From Shinella fusca (GTDB taxonomy: Bacteria > Pseudomonadota > Alphaproteobacteria > Rhizobiales > Rhizobiaceae): 64,000 nt of DNA. The stretch spans positions 1-64,000 of the forward strand of contig NZ_JACHIK010000016.1 in the NCBI RefSeq assembly GCF_014203155.1, in the 5' to 3' direction. Shown in pieces: positions 62,816 to 64,000 of this stretch (the first letter of the stretch is position 1; the number at the start of each line of letters is the position of its first letter). The notes beneath the pieces were generated by a model. The model saw nothing but the letters and a program-made list of their open reading frames with translations. It did no database searches and had not been told where the DNA came from. Made by a program: the position numbers and the translations under genes.

Positions 62816-63517
62816 TCAGAGACGGCGGAAGGTGAGGTAAGCCGACTTGCGGCCCTCGCGCCTGGCTTTCGCCTCGTAGCGCGTGCCCGGCCAGCCGGCA
62901 AACGGCGTCAGCCAGTCGGCCGCGTTCTCGGCGGTCCACGCGAAGGCGGGATGCGCCCCGCAATGCACCAGCGTCCAGTTGACATAGGTGTCGATGTCGG
63001 ATGCAAAGCAGAAGAGCCCGCCCGGCTTCAGCACCCGGGCAAAGCGGTCGAGATTGACCTTCGAGACGAACCGCCGCTTCCAGTGCTTCTTCTTCGGCCA
63101 CGGGTCCGGGTAGAGAAGGTCGATCTGGTCGATCGAAGCCGCCGGCAGCCAATCCAGCAATTCCGTCGCATCGTCATCGTAGAGTCGGATGTTCCGCGCG
63201 CCCGTCTCCTCGACGCGGCCGATCAGCTTTGCCATGGAATTGACGAAGGGCTCGACGCCGATGAAGGCGGTGTCCGGCGTTTCCTGCGCGCGATGGATCA
63301 GGTGCTCGCCGCCGCCGAAGCCGATCTCGAGTCGGGTGCGGGCCGGCTTGAAATCGTAGAGCGCGGCGATGTCCGCCGGCGCCGGGGTCGACAGGTCGAC
63401 CTTCAGCGCCGGCAGCAGGGTTTCCAGATGCTGCGCCTGCCGCTCGCGGAGGGGCTTTCCCTTGCGCCGGCCGAAGAAGGCTTCGCTCGCGCGGCTGGGG
63501 CGCTCTGCATCACTCAT
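62816..63517 (-). CDS. trmB: tRNA (guanine-N7)-methyltransferase TrmB
   Basis: 233-aa SAM-dependent enzyme making m7G46 in tRNA. The SAM-binding motif is [11 protein letters not shown] and the catalytic region is [18 protein letters not shown], which is diagnostic. The N-terminal 30 residues are basic ([11 protein letters not shown]). It lies 7 nt after metK on the same strand, so the SAM producer and a SAM consumer share a transcript. Confidence 0.96.
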   Translation of the reverse strand: MSDAERPSRASEAFFGRRKGKPLRERQAQHLETLLPALKVDLSTPAPADIAALYDFKPARTRLEIGFGGGEHLIHRAQETPDTAFIGVEPFVNSMAKLIGRVEETGARNIRLYDDDATELLDWLPAASIDQIDLLYPDPWPKKKHWKRRFVSKVNLDRFARVLKPGGLFCFASDIDTYVNWTLVHCGAHPAFAWTAENAADWLTPFAGWPGTRYEAKARREGRKSAYLTFRRL

Positions 63518-63524
63518 GTCGGTC

Positions 63525-64000
<476 letters not shown>

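Overview
The window is about 64 kb of GC-rich, densely coded chromosome from an alphaproteobacterium, most likely a member of the Rhizobiaceae (Rhizobium/Ensifer/Shinella-like). The grounds are the pstS-pstC-pstA-pstB-phoU-phoB run beside phoR and ppk2, the long alphaproteobacterial forms of PstA and PstC, the fadD-pgi and rpmH-rnpA-yidC-engB-argB runs, an Hsp20-DUF1150 pair, a DUF1236 protein, and chemoreceptors that end in a WEEF-type tether. The genus cannot be fixed from sequence alone. Almost everything is ordinary core chromosome. The only mobile DNA seen is an IS110-family element cut by the left edge.

Layout. 1-0.8 kb: 5' part of an IS110 transposase with its non-coding end. 0.9-9.6 kb: the phosphate-starvation block (phoB, phoU, pstBACS, a Pho box, phoR and, divergently, ppk2). 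9.6-21.2 kb: an unknown membrane protein, nitronate monooxygenase, tRNA-Thr(CGT), FMN reductase, AI-2E-family permease, fadD, pgi, a glycosyltransferase, fructokinase, pyrE and DoxX. 21.4-26.7 kb: a cyclic-nucleotide neighbourhood with a Crp-type regulator, a CHASE2 class III cyclase, a convergent FecR-domain protein, a Ser/Cys proline-racemase-family enzyme and a class III phosphodiesterase. 26.8-28.8 kb: a DUF1236 protein behind a general-stress (EcfG/RpoE2-type) promoter match, and a lipoprotein alpha/beta hydrolase. 28.9-34.2 kb: a sugar ABC operon of the ytfQRT-yjfF type with a FadR/FCD-like GntR regulator at its end. 34.4-39.8 kb: a serine beta-lactamase-fold protein, tRNA-Arg(ACG), an orphan sensor kinase and a chemoreceptor. 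40.2-47.9 kb: rpmH, rnpA, yidC, a DMT permease, engB, an orphan RskA-like anti-sigma factor, argB, a second DMT permease and a HAD nucleotidase. 48.0-49.9 kb: a secreted protein with eight EF-hand loops and a LOG-family protein. 50.1-57.7 kb: dapD-DUF805-dapE-membrane protein, def-fmt-truA, rmuC and rbsK. 58.0-64.0 kb: a second chemoreceptor, a nucleoside hydrolase coupled to a small unknown protein, hsp20-DUF1150, trmB and the 3' part of metK.

How the genes work together. PhoR-PhoB sense phosphate through PstSCAB-PhoU and should induce pstS through the three-unit Pho box; PPK2 next door uses polyphosphate. The Crp/cyclase/phosphodiesterase group has what is needed to make, sense and break down a cyclic nucleotide, with CHASE2 and FecR domains as possible periplasmic inputs. 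Nitronate monooxygenase and fadD share a TTGACGTTTWCGTMAA motif and may share a regulator. Several operons have start/stop overlaps (pstC-pstA, ytfR-ytfT-yjfF, fmt-truA, nucleoside hydrolase-small protein), which suggests coupled translation.

No CRISPR array, rRNA operon, prophage or recognisable defence island was seen. The best leads for something undescribed are the IS110 non-coding end (possible bridge RNA), the CHASE2/FecR/Crp/phosphodiesterase neighbourhood, the anti-sigma factor without a sigma factor, the eight-EF-hand secreted protein and the shared NMO/fadD operator.
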